From Sutterella sp. (GTDB taxonomy: Bacteria; Pseudomonadota; Gammaproteobacteria; Burkholderiales; Burkholderiaceae_F), in NCBI GenBank assembly GCA_020025965.1, contig JAHHRG010000001.1, positions 36,463 through 100,462 on the forward strand: a DNA stretch of 64,000 bases, read 5' to 3'. Positions within the stretch are counted from its first letter, which is position 1. Each line of letters starts with the position of its first letter. Made by a program: the position numbers and the translations under genes. Positions 53,271 through 63,152 of the stretch are shown here, piece after piece. Below the pieces are notes generated by a model. It was not told where the DNA came from. It searched no databases and worked only from the letters and a program-made list of their open reading frames with translations.

Positions 53271-54653
53271 ATGGCAGTGGATCCTTCCATTTTTAAGGCT
53301 TACGACATTCGAGGCATCGTGGACAAGACTTTGACGGAAGACGTTGTGCGTCAAGTCGGGCGAGTGCTCGGATCAATGGCTGTCGAAGCTGGAATTCAGG
53401 AATTCTGTGTTGGCCGTGATGGCCGTCTCTCCGGACCGCGTCTTTCTGCGGCTTTGATTGAAGGCATCGCGTCCACGGGGACGGACGTTATCGATATCGG
53501 TATGGTGCCGACCCCTGTGCTCTACTTCGCCACGGTCTATTTCAATAACGGCACGGGAGTGGCCGTGACTGGTTCCCATAATCCGGCCGACTACAACGGC
53601 CTCAAGATGATGTTGGGCGGTATTACGCTTTTTGCCGATCAGATTCAGAGGATTCGCGAACGTATTGAAGCCTGCAACTGGATTGAAGCGGAAAAGCCCG
53701 GTGTTGTCCGTGAAGAAAATGTGATCGACGCCTACCTTGAAAAGGTCTTGGGCGATGTGAAGCTTGTTCGTCCGATGCGCATTGCCATTGACGGAGGCAA
53801 CGGTGTGGCCGGTCCGACGGCGGCCAAGCTCTTCAAGGCTTTGGGTTGCGATGTTGTGGAACTCTTTACCGATATTGACGGTCACTTCCCGAATCATCAT
53901 CCCGATCCTTCGAAGCCTGCCAATTTGCAGGATCTGATTCATGCGGTGTCCGAAGAAAACTGTGAGGTCGGTCTCGCTTTTGACGGCGACGGCGATCGCC
54001 TGGGGGTTGTGACGAAGTCTGGGCAAATCATTTTCCCGGATCGTCAGATGATGCTTTTTGCGAAGGATATCTTGGCCGCTCATCCAGGCGAACGCATCGT
54101 TTACGATGTTAAATGCACGCGCAAGCTCGTCACTTGGATCGAAGCTTGCGGCGGGCGTCCGACAATCAGCCGTACGGGGCATTCGCTCGTGAAGGCCTGC
54201 CTGCGTGAAACCAAGGCACCGTTTGCTGGTGAAATGTCTGGCCATCTTTTCTTCAATGACGGTCGTTGGCCCGGTTTTGATGATGGTGTTTATGCGGGTG
54301 CACGCATTCTTGAAATTCTTTCTCGAGAAACCGATCCGTCAGCCGCTCTCGAAGCATTGCCGACGGCTGTGAATACGCCGGAACTGCAGATTCAGATGGC
54401 CGAAGGCGAAAACAAGGCATTTGTTGAAAAGATGCAACGAGAAGCTAAATTCGATGATGCCGTTAACGTGATTACAATCGACGGTGTGCGTGTCGAATGG
54501 GAAGACGGCTTTGCCTTAGCTCGCTCCTCCAACACGACCCCTGTGCTTGTGCTTCGTCTTGAAGGCGATACGCCTGAAGCACTTGAACGTATCAAGAAGA
54601 GCTTCCGTGAAGCACTGCTTGCTGTCGACGCCTCTTTGAAGCTCCCTTTTTAA
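53271..54653 (+). CDS. Phosphomannomutase/phosphoglucomutase
   Basis: An AlgC/ManB-type alpha-D-phosphohexomutase of 460 residues. The start at 53271 follows a GGAG site and yields MAVDPSIFKAYDIRGIVDKT, the family N terminus. Motifs are the phosphoserine loop VTGSHNPADYNG, the metal loop FDGDGDRLGVV, the sugar-binding GEMSGHLFF and the C-terminal phosphate loop ARSSNTTPVLVLR. It supplies glucose 1-phosphate or mannose 1-phosphate for sugar nucleotides, matching galU and LPS genes nearby. pgi follows 11 bp later. Confidence 0.94.
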   Translation: MAVDPSIFKAYDIRGIVDKTLTEDVVRQVGRVLGSMAVEAGIQEFCVGRDGRLSGPRLSAALIEGIASTGTDVIDIGMVPTPVLYFATVYFNNGTGVAVTGSHNPADYNGLKMMLGGITLFADQIQRIRERIEACNWIEAEKPGVVREENVIDAYLEKVLGDVKLVRPMRIAIDGGNGVAGPTAAKLFKALGCDVVELFTDIDGHFPNHHPDPSKPANLQDLIHAVSEENCEVGLAFDGDGDRLGVVTKSGQIIFPDRQMMLFAKDILAAHPGERIVYDVKCTRKLVTWIEACGGRPTISRTGHSLVKACLRETKAPFAGEMSGHLFFNDGRWPGFDDGVYAGARILEILSRETDPSAALEALPTAVNTPELQIQMAEGENKAFVEKMQREAKFDDAVNVITIDGVRVEWEDGFALARSSNTTPVLVLRLEGDTPEALERIKKSFREALLAVDASLKLPF

Positions 54654-54664
54654 CGGATAAAACC

Positions 54665-56116
54665 ATGACCCAATCGAGTATGGCGGCTCTTCCCTTTCTC
54701 CGTGATGAAGGAGGCGCCCGCGTGAGCGTAACGGCCTGTGGCATTCGTCTTGACTTCTCGCGTCAGCGCCTCAAGGCTAAGGATCTTACTGGGCTCTATG
54801 CTATGGCCGAAGAAAAAGGCATGCTTGAAGCCTTTCACGATATGGTAGTTGGCAAGAACGTTAACGCTACAGAAGGTCGTGCCGCTTTGCACACGTCACT
54901 TCGTTCCTCGTCTCCCGATGCCCCAATGGCCGCCGAAGTCCGCAAGGGGCGTAAGCGTATGCTCGACTTTGCGCGTCAGGTTCGCGAAGGTATCTGGCGC
55001 GGTTGCCGCGGAGAGCGAATCACCGATGTGATCAATGTCGGTATCGGTGGTTCCGAAAAGGGGCCGCATGCCGTCTATCATGCTCTGCGTGCGGCCAATC
55101 CGAAGATTCGTGTGCATTTTCTGTCGTCTGTAGACGGGATTTTGCTTGAACGCATTCTCGACAGTTGCAACCCGTTGACAACTTTGGCCGTCATCAGCTC
55201 GAAGAGCTTTACGACTCGCGAAACGCAAGTGAACGCCGCCGCGGTAGACCAGTGGTTTCTCAATGCCGGTATCGTAGGTGCGGATCGTGCACGTCACATG
55301 GTGGTGGTTTCTGCCAATCCCGATGCTGTGCATCAGATGTGCCTGCCGGAAGAAAACTTCTTTCCGCTTTGGAAGTGGGTGGGGGGCCGTTTCTCCGTTT
55401 GGGGCTCCGTCGGTTTGCCTGTTGCAATCGCGCTCGGGCCGGAAACTTTTTCCGAACTCCTTCAGGGAGCGGCGGAAATGGATCGTCACACGATGACGGC
55501 ACCGATCGAATCAAATTTGCCTGCACAGCTGGCGCTCTTTGCTTATTGGAACGCGACAAAGCTTCGCGTGGCTTCGCACTGTCTTTTGCCTTATGACGAG
55601 CGTCTCCGAGCGCTTGTCCCCTGGTTGCAGCAACTGGAAATGGAGTCACTCGGTAAGACTCACGATGCCGAAGGACGTCTTATTGAAGGGCCGACCGGTT
55701 TAGGCGTTTGGGGGGCTAACGGTAATGAAGGTCAGCACAGCTTCTACCAGTGGCTTCGCGAAGGTACGGGGGATACATCGATTGACATCGTCTGGAGCGA
55801 AATGCCGGGGCATCGCTATGCGGGTCACTATCGAGTTCTTTTAGCCAATGCCCGTGCACAAGCTGAAGCGCTAGTCATGCGAGGAAGTGACAACGGTCAT
55901 TTCAATGCCGTGACGGCCATCATCGTCGACGCCATTACACCGCGCCGATTAGGTGCCATTATGGCGATGTACGAACATAAAACCACGATGCTCGGGACTC
56001 TCTTTGGCATTAATCCTTTCGACCAGCCCGGTGTGGAACTCGGCAAGCGCCTGAGTCATCGCGCTGAACGAGGGATGGATCCGACCCAGGCCGTGATGGA
56101 AGAAATCGCTAGATGA
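54665..56116 (+). CDS. pgi: Glucose-6-phosphate isomerase
   Basis: Pgi interconverts glucose 6-phosphate and fructose 6-phosphate. At 483 residues it is shorter than E. coli Pgi (549) but keeps the core: ITDVINVGIGGSEKGP, the signature region AVISSKSFTTRETQ, WVGGRFSVWGSVGLP, and the C-terminal TMLGTLFGINPFDQPGVELGK segment. The shortening appears spread out rather than from loss of a domain. It is preceded by the phosphomutase gene and overlaps waaC by 4 bp. Confidence 0.95.
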   Translation: MTQSSMAALPFLRDEGGARVSVTACGIRLDFSRQRLKAKDLTGLYAMAEEKGMLEAFHDMVVGKNVNATEGRAALHTSLRSSSPDAPMAAEVRKGRKRMLDFARQVREGIWRGCRGERITDVINVGIGGSEKGPHAVYHALRAANPKIRVHFLSSVDGILLERILDSCNPLTTLAVISSKSFTTRETQVNAAAVDQWFLNAGIVGADRARHMVVVSANPDAVHQMCLPEENFFPLWKWVGGRFSVWGSVGLPVAIALGPETFSELLQGAAEMDRHTMTAPIESNLPAQLALFAYWNATKLRVASHCLLPYDERLRALVPWLQQLEMESLGKTHDAEGRLIEGPTGLGVWGANGNEGQHSFYQWLREGTGDTSIDIVWSEMPGHRYAGHYRVLLANARAQAEALVMRGSDNGHFNAVTAIIVDAITPRRLGAIMAMYEHKTTMLGTLFGINPFDQPGVELGKRLSHRAERGMDPTQAVMEEIAR

Positions 56117-57072
56117 AAATTCTAATCATCAAAACGTCCTCAATGGGGGATATTATTCATGCTTTGCCAGTGGCTCATGACATTCACGCGGCGTTGCCAA
56201 ATGCAGAAATTCATTGGGTAGCGGAGGAAAGTTTCAAAGATATTCCGAAGCTTGCCCCCGCTGTCTCGAAAGTCCATGTGACGGCTTTCCGCCGTTGGCG
56301 TAAGGCTCTCTTTTCTTCATCTGTTCGTGCTGAAATGGTGGCTGTCAAGGCGGCGCTTCAGGCCGAACACTACGATCTGGTGCTCGATATTCAGGGGTTG
56401 ATGCGTTCGGGGCTCGTAGCTCATTGGACGGGAGTTCCGTCTACTGGCTACACCTGGAAAACGGCACGAGAACCACTTTCAACGTTCGCGTACAGTCGCA
56501 AACTCGATCTTCCCGAGTCGCTCGGTGCCGTTAAGCGTTACCGCATGGCCGCCGCTGAAGCCCTCAATTTTAAGATTGATGCAGAGAAAGCCGTTTTCGG
56601 TCTCGAAGCGAAAGCCGAGCCTTCTCTTTTGGTCGACGGTCCCTATGCCGCATTGGCAGTCAATACGAGTCGCGACGAAAAACTTTGGCCCGAAGAAGCC
56701 TGGGTTGACATCGGCAAGCGTTTGTTGAAAAAAAAGGGGTGGAAAAGCGTCCTCTTCTGGGGTAACGATGTTGAACGCAAACGTGTCGAACGTCTTTGTC
56801 GTCAAATTCCCGAAGCCATCAAGGCTCCTCGTACGGGTTTGGCCGAAACGGCCGCTACACTTGCTCGGGCCGAAGCGGTTATCGGCGTGGATACGGGACT
56901 TTCGCATTTGGGAGCCGCTCTTGGTCGCCCGAGTGTCGGTATCTTTGTTTCGACTCCGACCGATACGCTGAAGTTGATCGGCGACGGCCCCGTTCTGTCT
57001 TTAGGTGGTGTGGGTGAATGTCCGAGCGCCGATGATATTTGGCAGGCACTCGAAAACGTGACAGGAAAATAA
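56113..57072 (+). CDS. waaC: Lipopolysaccharide heptosyltransferase I
   Basis: WaaC adds the first L,D-heptose to Kdo of the inner core. It is a GT9 glycosyltransferase of 319 residues: MKILIIKTSSMGDIIHALPV at the N terminus, VLDIQGLMRSGLVAHWTG, and the C-terminal nucleotide-binding segment VIGVDTGLSHLGAALGRPSVG. The donor ADP-heptose is made by the hld operon just upstream on the other strand. It overlaps pgi by ATGA and is followed by waaA 2 bp after its stop. Confidence 0.96.
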   Translation: MKILIIKTSSMGDIIHALPVAHDIHAALPNAEIHWVAEESFKDIPKLAPAVSKVHVTAFRRWRKALFSSSVRAEMVAVKAALQAEHYDLVLDIQGLMRSGLVAHWTGVPSTGYTWKTAREPLSTFAYSRKLDLPESLGAVKRYRMAAAEALNFKIDAEKAVFGLEAKAEPSLLVDGPYAALAVNTSRDEKLWPEEAWVDIGKRLLKKKGWKSVLFWGNDVERKRVERLCRQIPEAIKAPRTGLAETAATLARAEAVIGVDTGLSHLGAALGRPSVGIFVSTPTDTLKLIGDGPVLSLGGVGECPSADDIWQALENVTGK

Positions 57073-57074
57073 TT

Positions 57075-58388
57075 GTGAAGATCACTCCGCGTATGTACCG
57101 CGCGATCAGCGTGGTTGTGCTTCCGTTGGCAAGCCTGTATCTGATGTGGCGAAGTCGCCGTCAGCCAGCTTACCGCCAGTTCTGGGACGAACGTTTTGCT
57201 TGGGGCGCATTCCCATTGAAGACTGAACGCCCGCGTGTTTGGATTCATGCCGTGAGCGTTGGGGAAACCAATGCAGCCCGTCCTTTGATGGAAGCTATGC
57301 TCAAGAGCTGGCCCGAATGCGACATTCTTTTGACCCACATGACACCGACGGGTCGAGAAACAGGGGAAAAACTCGTGGCGCTCGCTCCTGATCGTATTCA
57401 TCAGTGTTACCTTCCTTACGACGCGCCTTATGCCGTTGAAAAGTTTTTCCGCCAGACGCGTCCGACGCTCGGCGTGATTATGGAGACGGAAGTTTGGCCG
57501 AATGTCATGGAAGAAGCTCGACGGCGAGGCGTGCCGATGGTGCTTGCCAATGCTCGAGAAAGCGAAAAGTCTCGAGCACAAGCGGCAAAGGCGATCGAAA
57601 TCATGCGTCCCGCCTTCGGAAGCTTTTCCGCCATTCTGGCGCAGAGCGAAGAAGACAAGGCACGTCTCGAAAGTTTGGGCGGGAAAAATGTTTCTGTCTG
57701 CGGGAGCGTGAAGTTCGACATTCGTCCGAATGCTTCTCAGATTGCTTCCGCAAAAAACTGGAAGACGAAAATCAATCGACCAGTGGTGCTCTTTGCCTCG
57801 ACCCGTGCGGGCGAAGAAGTGCGGTTCGCGAAGGCGCTCAGCAATCATCGAGACATTGTGAAGCGTGCGAGTGTTTGGATGGTGCCGCGTCACCCCGAAC
57901 GCTTTGACGAGGTCTACAGAACCTTGACCGAAGCTGGCTTCAAAGTTTGTCGCCGTTCGGCACTTCGCGATGCAACGGATATTCCCGAAGATGTTGAAGT
58001 GGTGTTGGGCGACAGTATGGGAGAGATGAGTTTTTACTGTGCACTCTCAGATATGGTGGCCATGGGAGGTTCATTCGAGCCTCACGGTTCTCAGAATGTT
58101 ATTGAACCAGCATTGGCGGGTAGTCCTATCGTGGTCGGACCGTCCACATTCAATTTCGATAAGGTGATCCGTGACGGTTTGACGGCAGGTGCCATGGTTC
58201 AGGTTGCCGAGCCTGAGGAGGCGCTCGTGCAATTTGAACGCTGGCTCGACGATCCTCGATCTCGTGCCGAAGCGGCACATGCCGCTTTGGATTTCTCGCA
58301 GTGCTATGCGGGTGCAACCCAAAGAATGATGAAAACGCTGGAGGTTTTATGGCAGAAAGCACAGAAAATCGCATCCCTAACGTCCTAA
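57075..58388 (+). CDS. waaA: 3-deoxy-D-manno-octulosonic acid transferase
   Basis: WaaA (KdtA) attaches Kdo to lipid A. It is a GT30 enzyme of 437 residues with one N-terminal membrane anchor (AISVVVLPLASLYLMW), the catalytic-site segment HAVSVGETNAARPL, ETEVWPNVMEEARRRGVPM, and a C-terminal GGSFEPHGSQNVIEPALAG loop for CMP-Kdo. I chose GTG at 57075 with an AGGAAA site because it begins just after the waaC stop; the upstream ATG at 57039 lies within waaC. Its last 40 bases overlap thiD. Confidence 0.94.
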   Translation: MKITPRMYRAISVVVLPLASLYLMWRSRRQPAYRQFWDERFAWGAFPLKTERPRVWIHAVSVGETNAARPLMEAMLKSWPECDILLTHMTPTGRETGEKLVALAPDRIHQCYLPYDAPYAVEKFFRQTRPTLGVIMETEVWPNVMEEARRRGVPMVLANARESEKSRAQAAKAIEIMRPAFGSFSAILAQSEEDKARLESLGGKNVSVCGSVKFDIRPNASQIASAKNWKTKINRPVVLFASTRAGEEVRFAKALSNHRDIVKRASVWMVPRHPERFDEVYRTLTEAGFKVCRRSALRDATDIPEDVEVVLGDSMGEMSFYCALSDMVAMGGSFEPHGSQNVIEPALAGSPIVVGPSTFNFDKVIRDGLTAGAMVQVAEPEEALVQFERWLDDPRSRAEAAHAALDFSQCYAGATQRMMKTLEVLWQKAQKIASLTS

Positions 58389-59191
58389 GTATTGCGGGAG
58401 TGGATCCATCGGGGGGAGCGGGCGTTTTTGCCGATATTAAGGCGTTTAGTGCCAACGGTGCGTTCGGTACTGGGGTGGTGACGGCACTTACGGCTCAGAG
58501 CACACGGGGCGTGACGGGCATTTTGCCCATTGAACCGGCTTTTGTTCGTCAGCAGCTAGATACGCTTTTTGATGACGTTCGAATTGATGCGGTCAAGATT
58601 GGTATGCTTGACAACGCGAAGTTGATTAAGACTGTGGCAGAGGTTCTCAAAGAACGTAAGCCCACTTTTGTCGTGCTCGATCCTGTGATGGTTGCTAAGA
58701 GTGGCGATCGCCTTCTGCAGGAAGAAGCCGTTTCAGCTCTGATTGAACATCTTTTCCCGCTCGCAACGGTTCTGACGCCCAATCTACCCGAAGCTCTTGC
58801 ACTATTAGGCCGAGAAGATAAGATTGATGAAGAGGATTTTCCAGCGGTTGCCGTCGAACTCTGGCGTATGATGAAAAATCGCGACGCTTGGGTGTTCTTG
58901 AAGGGAGGTCACTTAGAAAGCGAATACGCTTACGACCTTTTGGTTAATGGCGTCCTTCGCGTTCCCTATTCGGCCGGACGCATTCAGACGAAAAATACCC
59001 ACGGGACGGGTTGCACGCTTTCCTCTGCCATTGCTGCACAGTTGCCGCAGACTCCCGATGTGCCAGAAGCCTGCCGGCGTGCCAAGGAATACCTGACAGG
59101 GGCTATTGCCGCAGCTGATAAACTCAATGTCGGATCGGGACACGGACCGACACATCACTTTTGGAAAATGTGGTCAAATTCCCAAATGTAA
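58349..59191 (+). CDS. thiD: Hydroxymethylpyrimidine/phosphomethylpyrimidine kinase
   Basis: ThiD phosphorylates HMP and HMP-P in thiamine synthesis and salvage. It is a ribokinase-type enzyme of 280 residues: NVLSIAGVDPSGGAGVFADI, AVKIGMLDNAKLIKTVAEVL, VVLDPVMVAKSGDRLL and the C-terminal NTHGTGCTLSSAIAAQLP with its catalytic Asp-position replaced by the family's usual Cys. The ATG has a GGAGG site and lies inside the end of waaA, so expression is tied to the LPS operon. No other thi gene is nearby and no TPP riboswitch was seen. Confidence 0.93.
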   Translation: MAESTENRIPNVLSIAGVDPSGGAGVFADIKAFSANGAFGTGVVTALTAQSTRGVTGILPIEPAFVRQQLDTLFDDVRIDAVKIGMLDNAKLIKTVAEVLKERKPTFVVLDPVMVAKSGDRLLQEEAVSALIEHLFPLATVLTPNLPEALALLGREDKIDEEDFPAVAVELWRMMKNRDAWVFLKGGHLESEYAYDLLVNGVLRVPYSAGRIQTKNTHGTGCTLSSAIAAQLPQTPDVPEACRRAKEYLTGAIAAADKLNVGSGHGPTHHFWKMWSNSQM

Positions 59192-59250
59192 AAAAATGTA
59201 AATAACCATTGACGGGGAAAACTAAATAGCCCATAATTCCAATCCTCAAC

Positions 59251-59327
59251 GGCGCATTAGCTCAGTCGGTTAGAGCAGAGGAATCATAATCCTTGTGTCC
59301 GCGGTTCGAATCCGTGATGCGCCACCA
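59251..59327 (+). tRNA. tRNA-Met (CAU), elongator type
   Basis: A 77-nt cloverleaf with encoded ACCA end. Acceptor GGCGCAT/ATGCGCC, D arm GCTC...GAGC, anticodon stem GAGGA/TCCTT with loop ATCATAA (anticodon CAU), and T arm CGCGG-TTCGAAT-CCGTG. It lacks the three G:C pairs and mispaired 5' end of the initiator. A tRNA-Ile with lysidine-modified CAU cannot be fully excluded by eye. It precedes miaB, whose product modifies other tRNAs. Confidence 0.9.
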
Positions 59328-59333
59328 GAATTC

Positions 59334-59372
59334 AAAAGCCCCGTCTTTCCCAAGGAAGCCGGGGCTTTTTTT
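59334..59372 (+). terminator. Terminator of tRNA-Met
   Basis: Stem AAAAGCCCCG/CGGGGCTTTT with a 16-nt loop followed by a run of seven T residues. Confidence 0.9.
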
Positions 59373-59428
59373 GATCTATGCCCCTGTCAGGCGAGTCCCT
59401 CCATTAACATCGTCACCGGATCTAAACC

Positions 59429-60754
59429 GTGCAAGCGAAAAAACTTTATCTGCGTAGCTTTGGCTGCCAAATGAACGATTACGATAGCAATCGTATCGTA
59501 GACCTCCTTCGTAACGAAATGGGTTACGAAAAGACCGACAACCTTGAAGAAGCCGACTTGGTAGTGGTTAACACCTGTGCTATTCGTGAAAAGGCTCATG
59601 AAAAGACCTATTCCGATCTTGGCCGTATTCGCGAAGTGAAGAAGCTCCGCCCGTCCATGCGTATTGCAGTAGGCGGTTGTGTGGCTAGTCTCGAAGGCGA
59701 AAATGTTCTGAAGCGTGCGCCGTTCGTCGATGTGGTTTTCGGCCCGCAGACTTACCATCGTCTTCCCGATATGTTGCGTCTGCGTGAAGAAACCGGACGT
59801 TCTCAGCTAGACGTGACTTTCCCGGAAATCGAAAAGTTCGATCATCTCCCGGCTCCGAAGATCGAAGGCGCTTGTGCCTTTGTTTCCATCATGGAGGGCT
59901 GTTCCAAATATTGCTCCTATTGTGTCGTTCCCTATACCCGCGGTGAGGAAATATCTCGTCCGATGGTTGACGTCTTGATGGAAGTGGCTCAGTTAGCCGA
60001 TCAAGGTGTCAAGGAAGTGACGCTTCTCGGGCAAAACGTCAACGCCTACCAAGGTGCCATGCCTGACGGCAATCTCGCTGATTTTGCGCTTTTGCTCGAC
60101 TATGTCGCCGAAATCGATGGTATCGAACGCATCCGCTATACAACGAGTCATCCGCGTGAATTTTCCCAGCGAATCATCGACTGCTATGCCCGCATTCCGA
60201 AGCTCGTTAATCATGTGCATCTTCCGGTTCAGTCGGGTTCCGACAGCGTGTTGACGGCGATGAAGCGTGGCTACACGGCTGACGAATACCGTTCGATCTG
60301 CAAGCGTCTTCGCGAAGTCCGTCCGGATATCTCAATTGCGACCGACATCATCGTGGGCTTTCCCGGCGAAACGGAAGAAGACTTCGAAGAAACGATGCAA
60401 CTTATCCGCGACGTACATTTTGATGCGAGCTTCTCCTTTATCTTCAGCCCTCGCCCGGGAACACCCGCTGCCCGCATGCCGGATACGACACCGCACCGTG
60501 TAAAGCTCGCCCGTTTGCAGAAACTTCAGGCTTTGATCGACTCCTATGCGGACGAAATAAGCCGTACTATGCTAGGTACAGAACAGCGCGTTCTCGTTCT
60601 TGGACATGCCCGCAGAGGCGAAGGTATGCTGATGGCGAGAACGGACAACAACCGTATTGTGAACTTTGCGGGTCCCGATTCCCTCATTGACACGATGGTG
60701 CGTGTTAAAGTGACAGAAGTCTTCCCGCACTCACTTGGCGGAGAACTTCTCTAA
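59429..60754 (+). CDS. miaB: tRNA-2-methylthio-N6-dimethylallyladenosine synthase
   Basis: MiaB is a radical SAM methylthiotransferase acting on i6A37 of tRNAs. The 441 residues have an N-terminal UPF0004 domain with three cluster cysteines (FGCQMND, NTCAIRE, GGCVAS), the radical SAM CxxxCxxC motif in [10 protein letters not shown], and a C-terminal TRAM domain. The start is a GTG at 59429; its ribosome binding site is weak. It opens the miaB-phoH-ybeY-corC-lnt operon. Confidence 0.96.
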   Translation: MQAKKLYLRSFGCQMNDYDSNRIVDLLRNEMGYEKTDNLEEADLVVVNTCAIREKAHEKTYSDLGRIREVKKLRPSMRIAVGGCVASLEGENVLKRAPFVDVVFGPQTYHRLPDMLRLREETGRSQLDVTFPEIEKFDHLPAPKIEGACAFVSIMEGCSKYCSYCVVPYTRGEEISRPMVDVLMEVAQLADQGVKEVTLLGQNVNAYQGAMPDGNLADFALLLDYVAEIDGIERIRYTTSHPREFSQRIIDCYARIPKLVNHVHLPVQSGSDSVLTAMKRGYTADEYRSICKRLREVRPDISIATDIIVGFPGETEEDFEETMQLIRDVHFDASFSFIFSPRPGTPAARMPDTTPHRVKLARLQKLQALIDSYADEISRTMLGTEQRVLVLGHARRGEGMLMARTDNNRIVNFAGPDSLIDTMVRVKVTEVFPHSLGGELL

Positions 60755-60764
60755 CGACATAGAC

Positions 60765-61796
60765 ATGACTCAAGAAAGCACAATCAAAGACGTTCCTTTG
60801 CAGGAAACCCTGCGTCTCTCGGCCGATGCTGGCAATGCCGAACTCGCGGCCGTCTGTGGCCCGCTCGACGAAAACCTTCGTCAAATCGAAACCATCGTTG
60901 GTGTGCGTATTCAACGCCGCGGCGACATGTTCAGCGTTACCGGAGAGAAAGAAGCCGCTCAGCGCACGATCACGGCGCTCTCGGCTCTTCTTACTCGTGT
61001 GAAGACTTCAGGCGAAACCTTGAGCGTTGACGATATTCAGTGGCATTTCGTGGGGCATGACGACGAATACCGAAGCGGTCGCCGTTCCGACGGCGACGTT
61101 TCGGATGTTGAATTGAAGACGCGTCGTCGCGATCTTCAGGGGCGTACGCCTAATCAGCGCGTATACCTCAAAGCTATCATGGGGCACGACATCAGCTTCG
61201 GTGTGGGGCCAGCAGGTACTGGTAAGACCTTTCTCGCTGTGGCCGCGGCTGTCGACGCCTTCGAGCGTGGTACGGTCGAACGCATCGTGCTGACGCGTCC
61301 TGCGGTCGAAGCTGGGGAACGTCTCGGTTTTTTGCCAGGTGACCTCACGCAAAAGGTTGATCCGTATCTGCGTCCGCTGTACGATGCGCTCTTCGATTTA
61401 ATGGGCTTTGAAAAGTCCCAGCGCCTGATGGAACGTCAGTCGATCGAAGTGGCACCGCTCGCTTATATGCGCGGTCGCACTCTCAACAACGCTTTTGTTA
61501 TCCTCGACGAAGCTCAGAACACGACGCCCGAACAGATGAAAATGTTCCTGACCCGTATCGGTTTTGGCTCCAAGGCCGTTGTCACGGGGGACGTCACTCA
61601 GATCGACTTGCCAAAAGGCGTGCCGAGCGGTTTGAAGCATGCTGTCAAGATTTTGGAAGGCGTGCGCGGAATCGCAATTACGCGATTCAATTCGAAGGAC
61701 GTTGTTCGCCATCCGCTCGTAGCCCGTATTGTCGATGCTTATGAAGCTGCGGCCGCCCGCGATGAGCAGACGCGTGTTTCGCCCCATCAGGAGTAA
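60765..61796 (+). CDS. ybeZ: PhoH-like ATPase (YbeZ)
   Basis: A P-loop ATPase of 343 residues that works with YbeY in rRNA processing. An N-terminal KH-like part ([20 protein letters not shown]) precedes the PhoH core with Walker A GPAGTGKT and Walker [16 protein letters not shown] chose the ATG at 60765, eleven bases after the miaB stop; the frame can also start at a TTG at 60735 inside miaB. It lies directly before ybeY. Confidence 0.94.
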   Translation: MTQESTIKDVPLQETLRLSADAGNAELAAVCGPLDENLRQIETIVGVRIQRRGDMFSVTGEKEAAQRTITALSALLTRVKTSGETLSVDDIQWHFVGHDDEYRSGRRSDGDVSDVELKTRRRDLQGRTPNQRVYLKAIMGHDISFGVGPAGTGKTFLAVAAAVDAFERGTVERIVLTRPAVEAGERLGFLPGDLTQKVDPYLRPLYDALFDLMGFEKSQRLMERQSIEVAPLAYMRGRTLNNAFVILDEAQNTTPEQMKMFLTRIGFGSKAVVTGDVTQIDLPKGVPSGLKHAVKILEGVRGIAITRFNSKDVVRHPLVARIVDAYEAAAARDEQTRVSPHQE

Positions 61797-61801
61797 TTGC
61801 A

Positions 61802-62257
61802 ATGTCCGAACTTTTCCTCTGCACGCAGAATATGTGCAAATTTCCTCAACTTCCCGCTAAGCGCACGATGGAGCGCTGGATGAAGAAGGCCATCGAAAAG
61901 GACACCGAAATCACAGTTCGTTTTGTTGACGAAGAGGAGGGGCGTGAGCTTAATAACACCTATCGTCACAAGGACTATGCGACGAACGTTCTGACTTTCG
62001 ATTACACGAAGGATCCAATTGTCACGGCTGATGTTGTGATTTGTGTTCCCGTTCTCGAACGTCAGGCGAAGGAACAGAACAAGGAATTTAAGCACCATTT
62101 GGCGCATCTCCTCATTCACTCCGTCCTTCATGCTCACGGTTACGACCATTTGAATGAAGAAGAAGCCGAAGTGATGGAAGCACGCGAAACGGAAATCATG
62201 CTGAGCCTTAAGTTCCCGAATCCCTACAGTGATCGTATCGGCATGGTTCACGATTGA
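61802..62257 (+). CDS. ybeY: Endoribonuclease YbeY
   Basis: YbeY is a metal-dependent endoribonuclease for 16S rRNA 3' maturation and ribosome quality control. The 151 residues carry the zinc site [11 protein letters not shown], close to the consensus HGxLHLxGYDH and keeping the three His ligands. The NVLTFDY segment is also typical. A strong AGGAG site lies 8 bases before the ATG. The gene is just 5 bp after phoH and followed by corC. Confidence 0.95.
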   Translation: MSELFLCTQNMCKFPQLPAKRTMERWMKKAIEKDTEITVRFVDEEEGRELNNTYRHKDYATNVLTFDYTKDPIVTADVVICVPVLERQAKEQNKEFKHHLAHLLIHSVLHAHGYDHLNEEEAEVMEARETEIMLSLKFPNPYSDRIGMVHD

Positions 62258-62296
62258 TTTATCATTAAATAATCACTTGCCGTTTTTTAGGGACTT

Positions 62297-63139
62297 ATGA
62301 CTAGTTCTGCTGAACCCCCGAGTTCGACCAAAACTCGAAATTTTTTCGATCGACTTACCGCCGTCTTCCATGATGAAGAGGTTACTGATCGCGCCGCTCT
62401 ACTTGAAACCATTCGTGAAGCGCGTGTAGCCAATGTGCTTGATGACGAAACCCTTTCGATGATTGAAGGGGCTCTCGAAGTTTCCGAAATCCGAGCCGAC
62501 GACCTAATGGTGCCCCGTGCCCAGGTACATGCCGTCGACTTGTCCGAACCCCGAGAAGTCTGGATGCAAGCTTTGATTGCCTCTGGTCACTCGCGCTTTC
62601 CTGCTGTTGAGGGCGACCTCGACAACGTACTCGGCATTCTTCATGCCAAGGATCTTTTACAGATTCTGATGAATCCCGACGTGAATCCACGCGATCTGAT
62701 TCGTCCCGCCCGCTACATCCCCGAAACACAGCCCATCAACGTGCTTCTTCGCGACTTCAAGTCGACCCGAAGCCACATGGCGCTCGTGATTGACGAATTC
62801 GGTAGCATCTCCGGGCTTATCACCATTGAAGACGTACTCGAACAGATCGTTGGTGACATCGCTGATGAATTCGACCATGATGAAAACGTCAACAACATCA
62901 TTGCCGATGCACCGGGTAAGTGGCGTGTTAAAGCGATTACGCCTATCGAGCAGTTCAACGAATTCTTCTCCTGCAAATTGGAAGATATCTATTGCGATAC
63001 GATCGGTGGTCTTGTGACAGATCGATTCGAACATGTGCCGCATCAAGGGGAAACGATCGTTGAAAAGAATTTCCGCTTTCGCATCATCAAGGCCGACGAG
63101 CGACAAGTGCGCTTGCTCGGCGTAGAGAAAATCGAATAA
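62297..63139 (+). CDS. corC: Magnesium/cobalt efflux-type CBS protein CorC
   Basis: CorC (YbeX) is a cytosolic protein with two CBS domains (about residues 65-190) and a C-terminal CorC/HlyC domain (KWRVKAITPIEQFNEFF). The N-terminal part reads LDDETLSMIEGALEVSEIRA. It is linked to magnesium and cobalt resistance and, with ybeY and ybeZ, to ribosome homeostasis. The 280 residues fit the family. An AGGGAC site precedes the ATG. Confidence 0.95.
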   Translation: MTSSAEPPSSTKTRNFFDRLTAVFHDEEVTDRAALLETIREARVANVLDDETLSMIEGALEVSEIRADDLMVPRAQVHAVDLSEPREVWMQALIASGHSRFPAVEGDLDNVLGILHAKDLLQILMNPDVNPRDLIRPARYIPETQPINVLLRDFKSTRSHMALVIDEFGSISGLITIEDVLEQIVGDIADEFDHDENVNNIIADAPGKWRVKAITPIEQFNEFFSCKLEDIYCDTIGGLVTDRFEHVPHQGETIVEKNFRFRIIKADERQVRLLGVEKIE

Positions 63140-63152
63140 AGGGTCTCGCAGG

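Noticed and set aside
56802..57893. 363-codon open frame on the minus strand
   Set aside because: It covers waaC and waaA in antisense and shows no domain or ribosome binding site.
59251..59327. Initiator tRNA-fMet
   Set aside because: The acceptor 5' end is fully paired and the anticodon stem lacks the three G:C pairs of initiator tRNA, so an elongator tRNA is preferred.
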